Assembly (NCBI GenBank): GCA_937934595.1
Contig: CALGZA010000041.1
Span: forward strand, 1-64,000
Reading direction: 5' to 3'
Length of the DNA: 64,000 nt
From: an uncultured Verrucomicrobiales bacterium
GTDB taxonomy: Bacteria; Verrucomicrobiota; Verrucomicrobiia; Verrucomicrobiales; Akkermansiaceae
The notes beneath the pieces are model-generated. The model saw only the letters and a list, made by a program, of their open reading frames with translations. It was not told the DNA's origin and did not search any database. A program made the position numbers and the translations under genes. Shown here in pieces: positions 48,043-57,205 of the stretch (the first letter of the stretch is position 1; each line of letters opens with the position of its first letter).

Positions 48043-48981
48043 ATGGCCACTCACAACGCGCAACTAGAATTAAAAAAAACCTCATTCATCTCCCTTAACA
48101 GAATAGCCGTCATTGCCGGCCACACATTCACTCAGCTAGTCAGAATGAAGGTCTTCTACTTCCTCGTAGCCTTCGTCATCCTAATCTGGGCCACCAAACA
48201 AATCATCTTCCCTAACGAAACAGGAGGAAGCGGAAGCCCAGAACAAGAGCTCAGACTCCTAAAAAGCACCGGCTTCGCAGCCATGAACATCTTCTCCCTC
48301 CTACTCGCTCTCGCTTCTACCGCTCTCCTCATCCCCAAAGACATCGAAGACCGCACACTCTACACCATACTCTGTAAACCCGTACCCAGACTAGACTACC
48401 TCCTCGGAAAGCTTGCAGGTGTCCTACTCCTCATCTTAGTCTCTCTCTTCGTCATGGACCTCATTCTCAGCCTCTTCCTACACCAAAAACTCTCTGGAAT
48501 GATAGCCATTCATACAGAACAACTAGCCGCCAGAGGAATACCAAAAGAAGCCATCCAAGAATACCTAGCAAGATACGAAGCTCACGGCGTCACCGCCAAC
48601 ATTCACTACGCTACACTCACCATCTTCCTCAAAGCCATGGTCATCGCATCCATCGCACTCCTCATATCCACCTTCTCATCATCCACTCTATTCACCATCA
48701 TCGCCACCCTCGTCATCCTCATCATCGGCCTCATCGTCGCTGACGCTCGTGAATACGTCATCAACATGGCCGCCATCGGACAAGAAAGTAAACTCGTCAG
48801 CACAGCTCTCGCCATATCCATCCTCTTCCCAGACCTCCAGTTCCTCTCCATCGAAGACGGCGTCATTGACGGAAGAACTGTACCGTTCAGCATCATGAGA
48901 CAAATTCTAATCATCGCACTCCTCTACGTCGCCACATACGTCGTCCTCTCATGGTTCGCATTCAGAAAAAAAGAATTCTAA
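48043..48981 (+). CDS. ABC-2 type transporter permease
   Basis: A 312-residue membrane protein with about six helices, the partner of the upstream ATPase. Segments include YFLVAFVILIWATKQIIF, MNIFSLLLALASTALLI, LAGVLLLILVSLFVMDLILS, MVIASIALLISTFSS, LFTIIATLVILIIGLIV and ILIIALLYVATYVVLSWFAF. The cytoplasmic loop after helix 2 (IPKDIEDRTLYTILCKPVPR) is characteristic of ABC-2 permeases, where it contacts the ATPase. The pattern fits gliding/NosY-type transporters, but no neighbour supports that specific role. Confidence 0.88.
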   Translation: MATHNAQLELKKTSFISLNRIAVIAGHTFTQLVRMKVFYFLVAFVILIWATKQIIFPNETGGSGSPEQELRLLKSTGFAAMNIFSLLLALASTALLIPKDIEDRTLYTILCKPVPRLDYLLGKLAGVLLLILVSLFVMDLILSLFLHQKLSGMIAIHTEQLAARGIPKEAIQEYLARYEAHGVTANIHYATLTIFLKAMVIASIALLISTFSSSTLFTIIATLVILIIGLIVADAREYVINMAAIGQESKLVSTALAISILFPDLQFLSIEDGVIDGRTVPFSIMRQILIIALLYVATYVVLSWFAFRKKEF

Positions 48982-48984
48982 ACC

Positions 48985-49959
48985 ATGAAAACCCTTATCA
49001 ACTCCATCCTCGTCATAGCCACACTAGCCATCACTGGCTGGCTCAAAATGCCATTCGAGCAAAAACTCGCTGAACAAATGCACGAGCTCAAACTCGTCCC
49101 TCCCAGACTCACTCTAGAAGAAAGATCCAAGCTAAAACAAAAAGCATTCATCGCCACATACGGAAGCCTCAGACCCACCATCGCAGCATTCTCCAGCGTC
49201 CAGACCACCCAATACCACTCCAAACAAGAATGGGACAAAATAGAAAATGCATTCTCAGAAATCGTACTCCTAGACCCATACAACCTATACTACTGGGAAA
49301 CAGCTTCATGGCACATGGCTGCTAACGCCGCCGCAAACAAAAAACAAGACCTCTCACTAACAGAAGTAGCCAGAAAAAGAGAATTTAAAAAATACATCCA
49401 AAAAGGCAAAGACATCATCGAAAAAGGTATCAAAATCAACCCAGACAACTGGAAATTACTCAACCTAAAAGCACGCCTCCTTTCAAACAGATACCGTAAC
49501 CCAAACTACCACGCTGCCATCAAAACATACCGTGAAATCCTAAAAACCCCAAACCTAAGCTTCCACAACACAAAAAACACAGAATTCGTCATCCAGCAGT
49601 GCCTACTACAAATCCCAGAAAAACACCAAGAAGCATACGATAACGCACTCAGACTATTCCACTCCGCACCACAATACAGAAAACCCACAACTCAAAACGC
49701 CATTTTCGTCGGCCAAAACCACCCACTCAATAAAGTAGCAAAAAAAATGTCCATAAATGAAATCTACGGCTCTCCACATGATGCCTACAGAATCCTCAAC
49801 ATCAAATGGCAAAACCGAAAACTCGGCCCACCCCCATACGGAATAGAAAAAACCATCAGACTACTTGAAAATGAACTCAAAATTCCAAACAACAAAAGAG
49901 TCTTCCCTACTAAACCACTTTCCATCAAATCAACAACTACCCACATCATCGCAAAATAA
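48985..49959 (+). CDS. TPR-like helical protein of the ABC exporter operon
   Basis: A 324-residue protein starting 3 nt after the permease stop. One N-terminal membrane anchor (about 4-22) is followed by helical repeats. The pair NAFSEIVLLDPYNLYYWETASWHM and GIKINPDNWKLLNLKARLL resembles TPR motifs, with P-x-N/D ending the helix before the next repeat. The C-terminal 70 residues are basic and Pro-rich. I do not recognise a named family. Close spacing implies it works with the ABC transporter, perhaps as a periplasmic or membrane scaffold (inference). Confidence 0.65.
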   Translation: MKTLINSILVIATLAITGWLKMPFEQKLAEQMHELKLVPPRLTLEERSKLKQKAFIATYGSLRPTIAAFSSVQTTQYHSKQEWDKIENAFSEIVLLDPYNLYYWETASWHMAANAAANKKQDLSLTEVARKREFKKYIQKGKDIIEKGIKINPDNWKLLNLKARLLSNRYRNPNYHAAIKTYREILKTPNLSFHNTKNTEFVIQQCLLQIPEKHQEAYDNALRLFHSAPQYRKPTTQNAIFVGQNHPLNKVAKKMSINEIYGSPHDAYRILNIKWQNRKLGPPPYGIEKTIRLLENELKIPNNKRVFPTKPLSIKSTTTHIIAK

Positions 49960-49991
49960 AATCCAACTAAACATTTTTTTCTTTCCTTTTC

Positions 49992-50016
49992 TGCCCCACA
50001 AGTCATTTAGTGGGCA
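49992..50016. other. Hairpin upstream of the metallophosphoesterase gene
   Basis: TGCCCCAC at 49992-49999 can pair with GTGGGCA at 50010-50016 (one bulged C, 10-nt loop). The hairpin lies 31 nt before the ATG at 50047. The T-rich tract is on its left, so it does not look like an intrinsic terminator for + strand transcripts. It could be a weak mRNA control element or part of a processing site. Confidence 0.3.
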
Positions 50017-50046
50017 TCACATAAGTAGTTCTAAAAATCAGAGTAC

Positions 50047-50769
50047 ATGAAAATCGCATTATTTGGAGATATCCACGCAAATCTAGAAGCCCTTGAAACC
50101 GTCCTCGCTGACGCTCGTTCTCAAGGCTGTGACAGCTATGTATGTCTCGGTGATGTCGTCGGATACAACGCGAACCCATCAGAATGCCTCGAAATCGTTC
50201 GCGAAATGGGCTGCCCAGTCGTTAAAGGTAACCATGACGAAGATGCAGGCGGGGACCACTCACTAGAAATGATGAACCCAGTTGCAGCAGAAGCACTTCA
50301 ATGGACTCGTGACCAACTAAACGCAGAACAACGTGAATACCTAGCCAGAATGAGAATGGTCAGACAAGTTCAAGACTTCACCATCGTTCACTCCACTCTA
50401 GATCAACCAAACGTCTGGAACTACGTCACAAACAAATTTGACGCCATGTCAAACTTCTCATACCAATTCACCCAGGTATGCTTCCATGGCCACACACACG
50501 TCCCTAGAGTCTTCGTCAGAGGAACAAAAGTGCAAGACGTCCCACCTGAATCGATCACTATCGAAGAAGGTATGAAATACTTTATCAACGCAGGATCAGT
50601 TGGTCAGCCCAGAGACGGAGACTGGAGAGCATCATACTGCATCTACGACGTCCCATCTAAAACCATCTACTTCCGTAGACTAGACTACGACATCGCAACT
50701 ACACAAAAGAAAATCATCGCCGCAGGACTCCCAGAAGCCCTCGCTAACCGTCTCGCTGTCGGAAGATAA
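50047..50769 (+). CDS. Calcineurin-like metallophosphoesterase
   Basis: A 240-residue cytoplasmic phosphoesterase. The metal-site blocks appear in order: FGDIHANLEAL (motif 1), CLGDVVGYNANP (motif 2), VKGNHDEDAG (motif 3) and FHGHTHVPRVF (the GHTH motif). The fold and length match the YfcE/serine-threonine phosphatase-like subfamily common beside housekeeping genes. Substrate unknown; cyclic-nucleotide and protein phosphatase activities both occur in the family. Codon use is less C-biased than in neighbouring + strand genes. The gene is single, followed by two hairpins. Confidence 0.88.
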   Translation: MKIALFGDIHANLEALETVLADARSQGCDSYVCLGDVVGYNANPSECLEIVREMGCPVVKGNHDEDAGGDHSLEMMNPVAAEALQWTRDQLNAEQREYLARMRMVRQVQDFTIVHSTLDQPNVWNYVTNKFDAMSNFSYQFTQVCFHGHTHVPRVFVRGTKVQDVPPESITIEEGMKYFINAGSVGQPRDGDWRASYCIYDVPSKTIYFRRLDYDIATTQKKIIAAGLPEALANRLAVGR

Positions 50770-50791
50770 TTCCAAAATGTCACCCCGCTGC

Positions 50792-50817
50792 CAGAATCTA
50801 TAAATCAACAGATTCTG
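50792..50817. other. Hairpin 1 downstream of the metallophosphoesterase gene
   Basis: CAGAATCT (50792-50799) and AGATTCTG (50810-50817) form a perfect 8-bp stem with a 10-nt loop, 23 nt after the stop codon at 50767-50769. It is not followed by a T-run, so it is a weak candidate for an intrinsic terminator. It may slow 3' exonuclease decay of the upstream transcript. Confidence 0.4.
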
Positions 50818-50836
50818 CACACCAACACTCCTCCAC

Positions 50837-50855
50837 AGGGCAATTTAAATGCCCT
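50837..50855. other. Hairpin 2 before the Nudix gene
   Basis: AGGGCA (50837-50842) and TGCCCT (50850-50855) form a perfect 6-bp stem with an AT-only 7-nt loop. It lies 29 nt before the ATG of the Nudix gene and 19 nt after hairpin 1. No T-run follows. It may mark the end of the upstream transcript or act in the 5' region of the Nudix-serB mRNA. Confidence 0.35.
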
Positions 50856-50884
50856 AGCTCAATCACGCTTGAAAAATCATCAGC

Positions 50885-51295
50885 ATGAATCCAATAAACG
50901 TAGTCTGCGCTCTCATCCTTGACCCAGCTGGCCACCTACTTGCCTGCCAGCGCAGCCTCAACTCATCTCACCCAGGAAAATGGGAACTGCCAGGCGGCAA
51001 AATTGAACATAACGAATCCCCCACAAACGCCATCATACGCGAAATCAAAGAAGAACTAAACATCAACATCTCTATCACAGCAAAACTAACCACCGTAAAC
51101 CACACATACCCACACCCCGGACCATCCATCAAACTCACACCATTCCTCTGTAAAATAAACAACCAAGAAACCCCAAAAGCAATCATACACAGCAAAATCC
51201 TCTGGATTAAACCCACCCAAGCACACACCCTAGACTGGACACAAGCAGACATCCCCATCATCCAACAATTCATCACATCTACGCAACAAGCATGA
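50885..51295 (+). CDS. MutT-like Nudix hydrolase
   Basis: A 136-residue protein with a complete Nudix box: Gly in LPGGKIEHNESP, the G-x5-E spacing, and REIKEELNI, giving GX5EX7REUXEEXGU. It begins VVCALILDPAGHLLACQRS, as in 8-oxo-dGTP diphosphatases and the CTP pyrophosphohydrolase group. It should hydrolyse a nucleoside diphosphate linked to another moiety, releasing a monophosphate, and may clean oxidised nucleotides. Its stop overlaps the start of the phosphatase gene by 4 nt (ATGA), so the two are translated together. Confidence 0.87.
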   Translation: MNPINVVCALILDPAGHLLACQRSLNSSHPGKWELPGGKIEHNESPTNAIIREIKEELNINISITAKLTTVNHTYPHPGPSIKLTPFLCKINNQETPKAIIHSKILWIKPTQAHTLDWTQADIPIIQQFITSTQQA

Positions 51296-51936
51296 ACCAT
51301 AACAATAAAATCATCATCTTCGACTGCGACTCCACACTATCAAAAATCGAAGGCATCGATGAACTTGCACGTGAAAAAGGAACTAACATTTTTAACCAAG
51401 TCGAAGCTCTCACCCACGCCGCCATGAACGGAGAATCCCCACTCACAGACGTATTCGAGCGCAGACTACAAATCATCCAGCCAAACCTCAAAACCTGCAA
51501 AATAATCCAACAACGCTACATCGAAACCATAGAACCCACAGCCATACAAACCATCAACACCCTCAAACTAAAAGGATACACACCCATCATCCTCTCGGGC
51601 GGCTTCAAATCACTCATAGAACCACTCGCAGCTCACCTCGGTATCAACAGAATCGAAGCCGTCCCACTCAACCTCGACAAACTCGGCAACTATCTATCAT
51701 TCGACAAAACCTACCCCACCACATACAACGGAGGCAAACTAGAAATCATCAAAAAAATCAAACAAGAACTAAACCCCTCACACACCATCATGGTAGGCGA
51801 CGGCATCTCAGACCTAGAAACTAAACCAGCAGTAGACCTCTTCATCGGATTTGGCAAATACACAGACCGCCAAATAGTCAGGGAACAAGCCCACCACTTC
51901 ATCTACTCGCTCGCTGACATCATCAAACTCATCTAA
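51292..51936 (+). CDS. SerB-like HAD phosphatase
   Basis: A 214-residue HAD-superfamily hydrolase. Motif I is IIFDCDSTLSKIEGIDELA (Asp nucleophile and the DxDST pattern), motif II is PIILSGGF with the Ser after the strand, and motif III is MVGDGISDLE. The helical cap after motif I (GIDELAREKGT) resembles phosphoserine phosphatase, so serine synthesis is the best guess. Other phosphatases of the family cannot be excluded. It overlaps the Nudix gene by 4 nt, and its 3' end overlaps aroB on the other strand by 8 nt. Confidence 0.78.
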   Translation: MNHNNKIIIFDCDSTLSKIEGIDELAREKGTNIFNQVEALTHAAMNGESPLTDVFERRLQIIQPNLKTCKIIQQRYIETIEPTAIQTINTLKLKGYTPIILSGGFKSLIEPLAAHLGINRIEAVPLNLDKLGNYLSFDKTYPTTYNGGKLEIIKKIKQELNPSHTIMVGDGISDLETKPAVDLFIGFGKYTDRQIVREQAHHFIYSLADIIKLI

Positions 51937-53017
51937 CGTCCTCACGTAAAAACTCTATCGCATCACGTATATCCCCCTCCGTAACCCTTTCAGATACAAA
52001 GCTAGAACCCAACTTATCCAATAAAACAAACCGGATCCCACCATCCACAAACTTCTTATCACTCATCAGCTTCTCCATAATCCGCTCACTCCCTATCCCC
52101 TCATCAAGAACCACAGGCAGACCAAACCGCTCTAATAAAGAAACAATACGCCCACCATCCTCATCTGACAAGGAACTCAACCTCTGAGACAAGTAAACCG
52201 CCGCTCGTATCCCCAAAGAAATAGCCTCACCATGCAGTAACTCACCATAAGGCACACTAGCCTCTATTCCATGACCTATCGTATGGCCAAAGTTCAACAA
52301 CGCACGCACCCCAGCTAACTCCTCCTCATCCTCCTCCACCACACGCGCCTTAATCGCCAAATTCCTCGCCAACAAAGCAGCTGGCGGCCTCTGATCCATC
52401 GGATCTATCCCCTCCAAATCAGCAAACATACTCGCATCCCTTATCGCAGCATGCTTTATCACCTCCGCATATCCCTCCCTATACTCCCTACTCGGCAAGC
52501 TCTCTAAAGTATCCGGATCCACCACCACCAACTGAGGCTGATGAAATGCACCCACCAAGTTCTTACCCTCAGTAATATTTACCCCAGTCTTCCCACCCAC
52601 AGAACTATCCACCTGAGAAACAATCGTCGTCGGTATCTGCACAAACGGAACTCCCCTATAAAAAACTGCCGCCACAAACCCTGCCAAATCCCCAACCACA
52701 CCACCCCCAAGTGCCACCACAAAAGACCCTCGCCCATGACCAGCCTGTGTCATCTCCCTACATAACCCCTCCACTTGCTCCAAGCTCTTAGAACCCTCAC
52801 CAGCCTCCACAACATGCCTGCTAACCCTATAACCACTAGCCTCCAGCGCTCCCACAACCTTATCACCATAAAACCCATCCACATTCCTATCCGTTAAAAC
52901 AGCACAGTAACCAGTCATACCTACACCTGCCACCTTCTCGCCCACAGAACCCAACAAACCATAATCACACAACACATCATACCCCCGTGAACCCAAATCA
53001 ATACGTATATTATTCAT
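51929..53017 (-). CDS. aroB: 3-dehydroquinate synthase
   Basis: About 362 residues from Met at 53017 (MNNIRIDLGSRGYDVLCDYG); an upstream start at 53035 adds six residues. It converts DAHP to 3-dehydroquinate using catalytic NAD+ and a divalent metal, the second step of the shikimate pathway. The NAD-binding region has ALGGGVVGDLAGFVAAVFYRG; the next block is QIPTTIVSQVDSSVGGKTG, followed by NLVGAFHQP. The metal histidines lie in LNFGHTIGHGIEA and GELLHGEAISLG. Length is normal. It is convergent with the serB-like gene, with an 8-nt overlap of the coding ends. Confidence 0.96.
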   Translation of the reverse strand: MNNIRIDLGSRGYDVLCDYGLLGSVGEKVAGVGMTGYCAVLTDRNVDGFYGDKVVGALEASGYRVSRHVVEAGEGSKSLEQVEGLCREMTQAGHGRGSFVVALGGGVVGDLAGFVAAVFYRGVPFVQIPTTIVSQVDSSVGGKTGVNITEGKNLVGAFHQPQLVVVDPDTLESLPSREYREGYAEVIKHAAIRDASMFADLEGIDPMDQRPPAALLARNLAIKARVVEEDEEELAGVRALLNFGHTIGHGIEASVPYGELLHGEAISLGIRAAVYLSQRLSSLSDEDGGRIVSLLERFGLPVVLDEGIGSERIMEKLMSDKKFVDGGIRFVLLDKLGSSFVSERVTEGDIRDAIEFLREDVR

Positions 53018-53173
53018 AAAACTCAAGTAAAGCATGCCTCACATGAAGTAAATCATCAATTCAGGCTGGAAAAATAAAATCGAACGAATAAGATCCTCAA
53101 CAGACTAAATACATAAGATTAATACCTAACAAATTCCCCACCCCAAAAATTCAACCGCCACCAATCATCGATC

Positions 53174-54784
53174 ATGGAAAAAATTCAAATCAAATGCACA
53201 AAATGTGGACAAAAATTCAACGTCGCACCCACATACTTAGGCAAAATGGTCGCCTGCGGTAACTGTGAAAACAAATTCAAAGTCGAAGGATCTGCCATCA
53301 CCAAACAAAAAAAACACTACCCAGGTGACAAAACAGAAAATAACTCCCAGCGCTTCACAAAAGCCAACATCACCACTGATAACCAAAACATCGGCTTCCA
53401 AACTGCCAGCTACCAAAACGTCAGCGCCAAACACGTCCAGCCTAACAGCCCACTGAAAATGCTCATGCTCATAGTCGGCCTCATCTTCATCACCCTAGTC
53501 ATCACTCTATTCCTCATCGGAGGAACGGAAGGCGGACTACTCCAAAATCTCGATGACTCAAAACGCCTCATCCTCGCTGGCTTTGTCGCCATAGCCGGAT
53601 CTATACTCATCATCGCAGGATCAAAGTTTAAATCCAAAGGCATCACCCTAGCTCTCATCCTAGGCAGCTCCCTCGCAGCCATGCCATTCCTATTCCCCCA
53701 AGTCATCGACAAAAGCAAAACAACAAAATTCCCTCTAGCTGATAACCCAGAAACCACAGAACTAACAGAACAACCAGACTCCCCAGACACCCTTTTCGCT
53801 AAAATAGAACAATACAAAAAAGACATCGGATTCAGCAAACTCAAAGAAGCCAGAATAGAAGCATCCAAAGAAGGAAAAATCCCAGAACACTTCAAAGCAC
53901 TCGTACTCACCAACAACAAAGTTCAATACCTAGACATCATACTCCCATACATCCAAATCGCTCTCAACCTCTCAGACACGCCCACAGTCTACGAATACGG
54001 CAGAGAAATTAACGGCCAAACTGCAATGCTCGTCACTTTCGAAACCACCGCCAACATCAAAAAAATTGTCGATGTCTCAAAACGATTCGGAACCCCTCAC
54101 AAAATGGACAAAGTCAGATCACACCTCAACGTCGTCGAAGTAGACGTCGACGGCACCACCCTCATCAGCCAACCATCAAAATTCACGCACGACAAAAATA
54201 GCCAAAACTACTTCCACGCTAACTACAACGAACTCAGAAACATCGACCGTAACAAACAAATAGATGCAGCAAGAAGACTAGAAACTGCCACCAATAAAGG
54301 CAGACAAGCAGACATCACCTCAGCTCTCACCAAACTCATCAACAACAGCGACCACGAGCTCTCATCTCAAGCCATCGCTACTCTCTACCACTGGACACTC
54401 CCAGAATACAAAACCAACCCAGCCGTCCTAGAATACGCATCAAAAATCACCGGGACCAAATTCATGACCAGACCAGTCATGAGATACCTCGCTGACAAAA
54501 ATGTCGCAGGTGCAGAAACTATCCTCGCCAAGCAATGGAGCCTACCACAAGGACATCTCCTCTGGGAAAACTACCTCATCAAAGCAGGACATCGTGGCGA
54601 ACTCGCAGTCATCGCAGCTATTCCAAACATCACCGAATCCCACTACAGATCCGCCGCAACCATCTTAACCAGAGTAGGCACTGAAAAATCCATCCCCTCA
54701 CTAAACACACTCATCCAAAAAGCAAACGAAGATCAAAGAAAATTTTTAAAAGCAGCTATTGACGAAATCAAATCTCGACAGTAG
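53174..54784 (+). CDS. Zinc-ribbon membrane protein with helical repeats
   Basis: A 536-residue protein. The N-terminal zinc ribbon has two Cys pairs: KCTKCGQKF and VACGNCENKF (MJ0042/FYDLN-type finger). A polar linker (40-95) leads to three hydrophobic segments: LMLIVGLIFITLVITLFLIG, LAGFVAAIAGSILIIAGSK-like and ITLALILGSSLAAMPFLF. Residues about 205-350 are a soluble domain, and residues about 365-536 look like HEAT-type helical repeats (LTKLINNSDHELSSQAIATL, LTRVGTEKSIPSLNTLI). No family name is known to me. Zinc-ribbon plus membrane proteins of this type are frequent in Planctomycetes and Verrucomicrobia (recollection). It stands just before the tRNA gene. Confidence 0.62.
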   Translation: MEKIQIKCTKCGQKFNVAPTYLGKMVACGNCENKFKVEGSAITKQKKHYPGDKTENNSQRFTKANITTDNQNIGFQTASYQNVSAKHVQPNSPLKMLMLIVGLIFITLVITLFLIGGTEGGLLQNLDDSKRLILAGFVAIAGSILIIAGSKFKSKGITLALILGSSLAAMPFLFPQVIDKSKTTKFPLADNPETTELTEQPDSPDTLFAKIEQYKKDIGFSKLKEARIEASKEGKIPEHFKALVLTNNKVQYLDIILPYIQIALNLSDTPTVYEYGREINGQTAMLVTFETTANIKKIVDVSKRFGTPHKMDKVRSHLNVVEVDVDGTTLISQPSKFTHDKNSQNYFHANYNELRNIDRNKQIDAARRLETATNKGRQADITSALTKLINNSDHELSSQAIATLYHWTLPEYKTNPAVLEYASKITGTKFMTRPVMRYLADKNVAGAETILAKQWSLPQGHLLWENYLIKAGHRGELAVIAAIPNITESHYRSAATILTRVGTEKSIPSLNTLIQKANEDQRKFLKAAIDEIKSRQ

Positions 54785-54845
54785 TCTCCCTCGCAGGAAA
54801 TCAATTTATTTGATCTCCCACTCTTTCTGAGACACTTTTGGAAAG

Positions 54846-54929
54846 GCCACCGTGGCGGAATTGGTAGACGCCCCAGACTTAAAATCTGGTGTCCTTCGGG
54901 GCGTACCGGTTCGATCCCGGTCGGTGGTA
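54846..54929 (+). tRNA. tRNA-Leu (anticodon UAA)
   Basis: An 84-nt type II tRNA. The acceptor arms GCCACCG (54846-54852) and CGGTGGT (54922-54928) pair with one G-U at the end, followed by discriminator A. The anticodon stem CCAGA/TCTGG (54873-54877 and 54885-54889) encloses CTTAAAA with anticodon TAA at 54880-54882, reading UUA. A long variable arm (GTCCTTCGGGGC) and the T arm GGTTCGATCC are clear. The terminal CCA is not encoded. A + strand gene ends 61 nt upstream. Confidence 0.97.
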
Positions 54930-55051
54930 TTTTCTCTTTCCACACAGCCATCTATCTAAATAAATCCGATAGACCTGAGCCACCTCACATGCACAATAGA
55001 TCATAGCTTGATCACCACGCATGCATAATAATCTCAACCCCATATCCTAAA

Positions 55052-56311
55052 ATGTCAGACACACTCAATCTCGCCATATGCGGATGCGGCGCACGCTCAC
55101 GCACCTACTCTAACATAGCCATGTCCCTCCACGGACAATTCAAAATAACCGCCGGCGCAGACCCCATAGAATCACGCCTAAACGCCATCCGTGAAACCTC
55201 AAATAACCCCGAATTCCTCGCTTTCAAATCCGCAGATGAACTCCTCCAGCAGCCAAAACTAGCAGATGTCATGATCATCGGCACCCAAGACTCATACCAC
55301 TTCGAACCCGCAAAAAAAGCGCTCGAACTCGGATACCACCTCCTACTAGAAAAACCCGCCGCTCAAAACATCGAACAAATCAAAGAACTCGCCCAAATCG
55401 CCAAAAAAAAGAACCGTAAAATCATCCTCTGCTTCGTACTCAGATACACAGACTTCTACTCAAAAGTCAAAGAAATCGTCGATTCCGGCATTCTAGGAAA
55501 CATCGTCTCCATTCGCGCACACGAAGGAGTTGAACCCTTCCACCAAGCACACTCATACGTCCGCGGACACTGGGCTAAATCCGCAGAATCAACCCCCATG
55601 ATCATCGCTAAATGCAGCCATGATACAGACATCATCAGCTGGCTCGTAAACTCACCATGCAAATCAGTCTCATCCATCGGAAACATCGCATACTTCTCAG
55701 AAAAAAATACCCCACAGGGCGCCACTAACAGATGCACAGACGGATGCCCCATCGCAGAAACATGCTCATACAGCGCTCTCAGATACACCACAGACAAAGA
55801 ATCCTGGCTGCGCATGATCTACCCAGACCCCAACAAAGATAGACAAACTCATGAAATCATCGACTGGCTCAAAGTCTCACCCTGGGGCCGCTGCGTCTAC
55901 AAATGTGACAACGACGTAGTAGACCACCAACAAACACTCATCGAATTCGAAAACGGAGTCTCTGCCACTCTATCCATGACCGCATTCGACTCCGGAAGAT
56001 CACTAGAAATCTACGGAACTAAAGCCTCACTCCGTGGAGGAGACGCCATCAAACAACAATTTAACACCGACATCGTCATCCGTAACCACCACAACGGAGA
56101 ACTAGAAAAAATCACCCTCGAAACACCAGAAGAAAATGAATACGCAGGCCACGGCGGCGGTGACTACGGACTAATAAAAGCACTAAAAGGCATCATTCAA
56201 GGCTCATCAAACTCAGACGCATCACTCATAGAAGCATCCATCCAAGGACACATCATCGGATTCTCAGCAGAAAAATCCAGACTCCAAAACGGCATCAAGA
56301 TCAACCTATAA
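55052..56311 (+). CDS. Gfo/Idh/MocA family oxidoreductase
   Basis: A 419-residue NAD(P)-dependent oxidoreductase. The Rossmann domain starts LAICGCGARSRTYSNIA; GCGARS is the dinucleotide loop, and the strand then gives GADPIESRLNAI. The EKPAAQNIEQ motif (Glu-Lys-Pro, the catalytic Lys) is near residue 107. The C-terminal domain holds a Cys cluster, CTDGCPIAETCSYSA (about 229-243), typical of one subfamily acting on sugars or inositol-like compounds. Substrate unknown. It stands alone after the tRNA; no carbohydrate operon is around it. Confidence 0.88.
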   Translation: MSDTLNLAICGCGARSRTYSNIAMSLHGQFKITAGADPIESRLNAIRETSNNPEFLAFKSADELLQQPKLADVMIIGTQDSYHFEPAKKALELGYHLLLEKPAAQNIEQIKELAQIAKKKNRKIILCFVLRYTDFYSKVKEIVDSGILGNIVSIRAHEGVEPFHQAHSYVRGHWAKSAESTPMIIAKCSHDTDIISWLVNSPCKSVSSIGNIAYFSEKNTPQGATNRCTDGCPIAETCSYSALRYTTDKESWLRMIYPDPNKDRQTHEIIDWLKVSPWGRCVYKCDNDVVDHQQTLIEFENGVSATLSMTAFDSGRSLEIYGTKASLRGGDAIKQQFNTDIVIRNHHNGELEKITLETPEENEYAGHGGGDYGLIKALKGIIQGSSNSDASLIEASIQGHIIGFSAEKSRLQNGIKINL

Positions 56312-56416
56312 ACCAAAATCATAAACAACTACCAAACTTGCATCAGAAAGAACCAAGTGTAACATTCAGTATAAATAACATCCCCCCCCACACACACCCA
56401 CAGCGATAAAACTGAA

Positions 56417-57190
56417 ATGAAACCTCACAGCCATAAAACACCCTATTACAAAAGAGCCTTCCTCCTCGCCGCACTCCTACTCATCACCCAAACCACAGCC
56501 TACTCCACCACACCCAGCACACCAACCCTCCACCAAATATCCCACCAAAAAATCCACTTCAGCCTCATCACATTCCACACCACCTCCCATCACCTCATCA
56601 TCGCAGACCAGCCAAAAGGACCAGGCTCAAAATGGCAAAACGCTGCCGCCGCTGCGAAACACCACAAAGGCATCGCAGCCATCAATGCAGGATTCTTCAC
56701 ACCCACAGGAAAACCACTTGGCATCATCATCGCCAACGGAAAAAAACGCGGCTCATACAACCACTCATCCCTCGGATCAGGAATCTTCTACAGCACAAAA
56801 AATAAAGCCAAAATAACACGCAGATCAGCCTGGAAAAAACTAGCAAAAAAACCACCCACACACCTCCTCCAATCAGGCCCCATGCTCCTCGAAAACAACA
56901 AACCAGTCAAAGGCCTCTCCACCAAAAACCCCCGCCCCAGATCATTCATCGCATCAAACGGCAACAACCACTGGCTCATCGGTCACGCATCACAAGCCAC
57001 TTTATCACAACTCGCTAATGCACTAAAAACCATCAAAATCCCAAATATCAAAATAACCACAGCACTAAACCTAGACGGAGGACGCTCATCAGACCTATGG
57101 GCATCATCATCAGTCATCAGCGGCCCCATCCAAGTAAGACCATTCTGGAATAAACCAGTCAGAAACTTCCTCATTCTCAAAAATAACTAG
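56417..57190 (+). CDS. Phosphodiester glycosidase (NAGPA/DUF2233-like) family protein
   Basis: A 257-residue exported protein. The N-terminus has a hydrophobic signal (RAFLLAALLLITQTTAYS). The core shows AAINAGFFTPTGKPLGIIIANG (near residue 90), the key block of this family, then LLQSGPMLLENNKPVKGL, and the acidic/Gly block ALNLDGGRSSDLWASSSVI near residue 217. NAGPA-type enzymes cleave GlcNAc from phosphodiester links; bacterial members act on cell-wall or teichoic-like phosphodiesters or extracellular metabolites. The periplasmic or secreted substrate here is unknown. A related but degenerate gene starts 15 nt downstream. Confidence 0.83.
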   Translation: MKPHSHKTPYYKRAFLLAALLLITQTTAYSTTPSTPTLHQISHQKIHFSLITFHTTSHHLIIADQPKGPGSKWQNAAAAAKHHKGIAAINAGFFTPTGKPLGIIIANGKKRGSYNHSSLGSGIFYSTKNKAKITRRSAWKKLAKKPPTHLLQSGPMLLENNKPVKGLSTKNPRPRSFIASNGNNHWLIGHASQATLSQLANALKTIKIPNIKITTALNLDGGRSSDLWASSSVISGPIQVRPFWNKPVRNFLILKNN

Positions 57191-57205
57191 CCACACCAAA
57201 ACTAC

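Noticed and set aside
54796-54818. Short inverted repeat GGAAATCAA...TTGATCTCC before the tRNA gene
   Set aside because: Weak stem with a mismatch and no strong T-run; too little to call a terminator.
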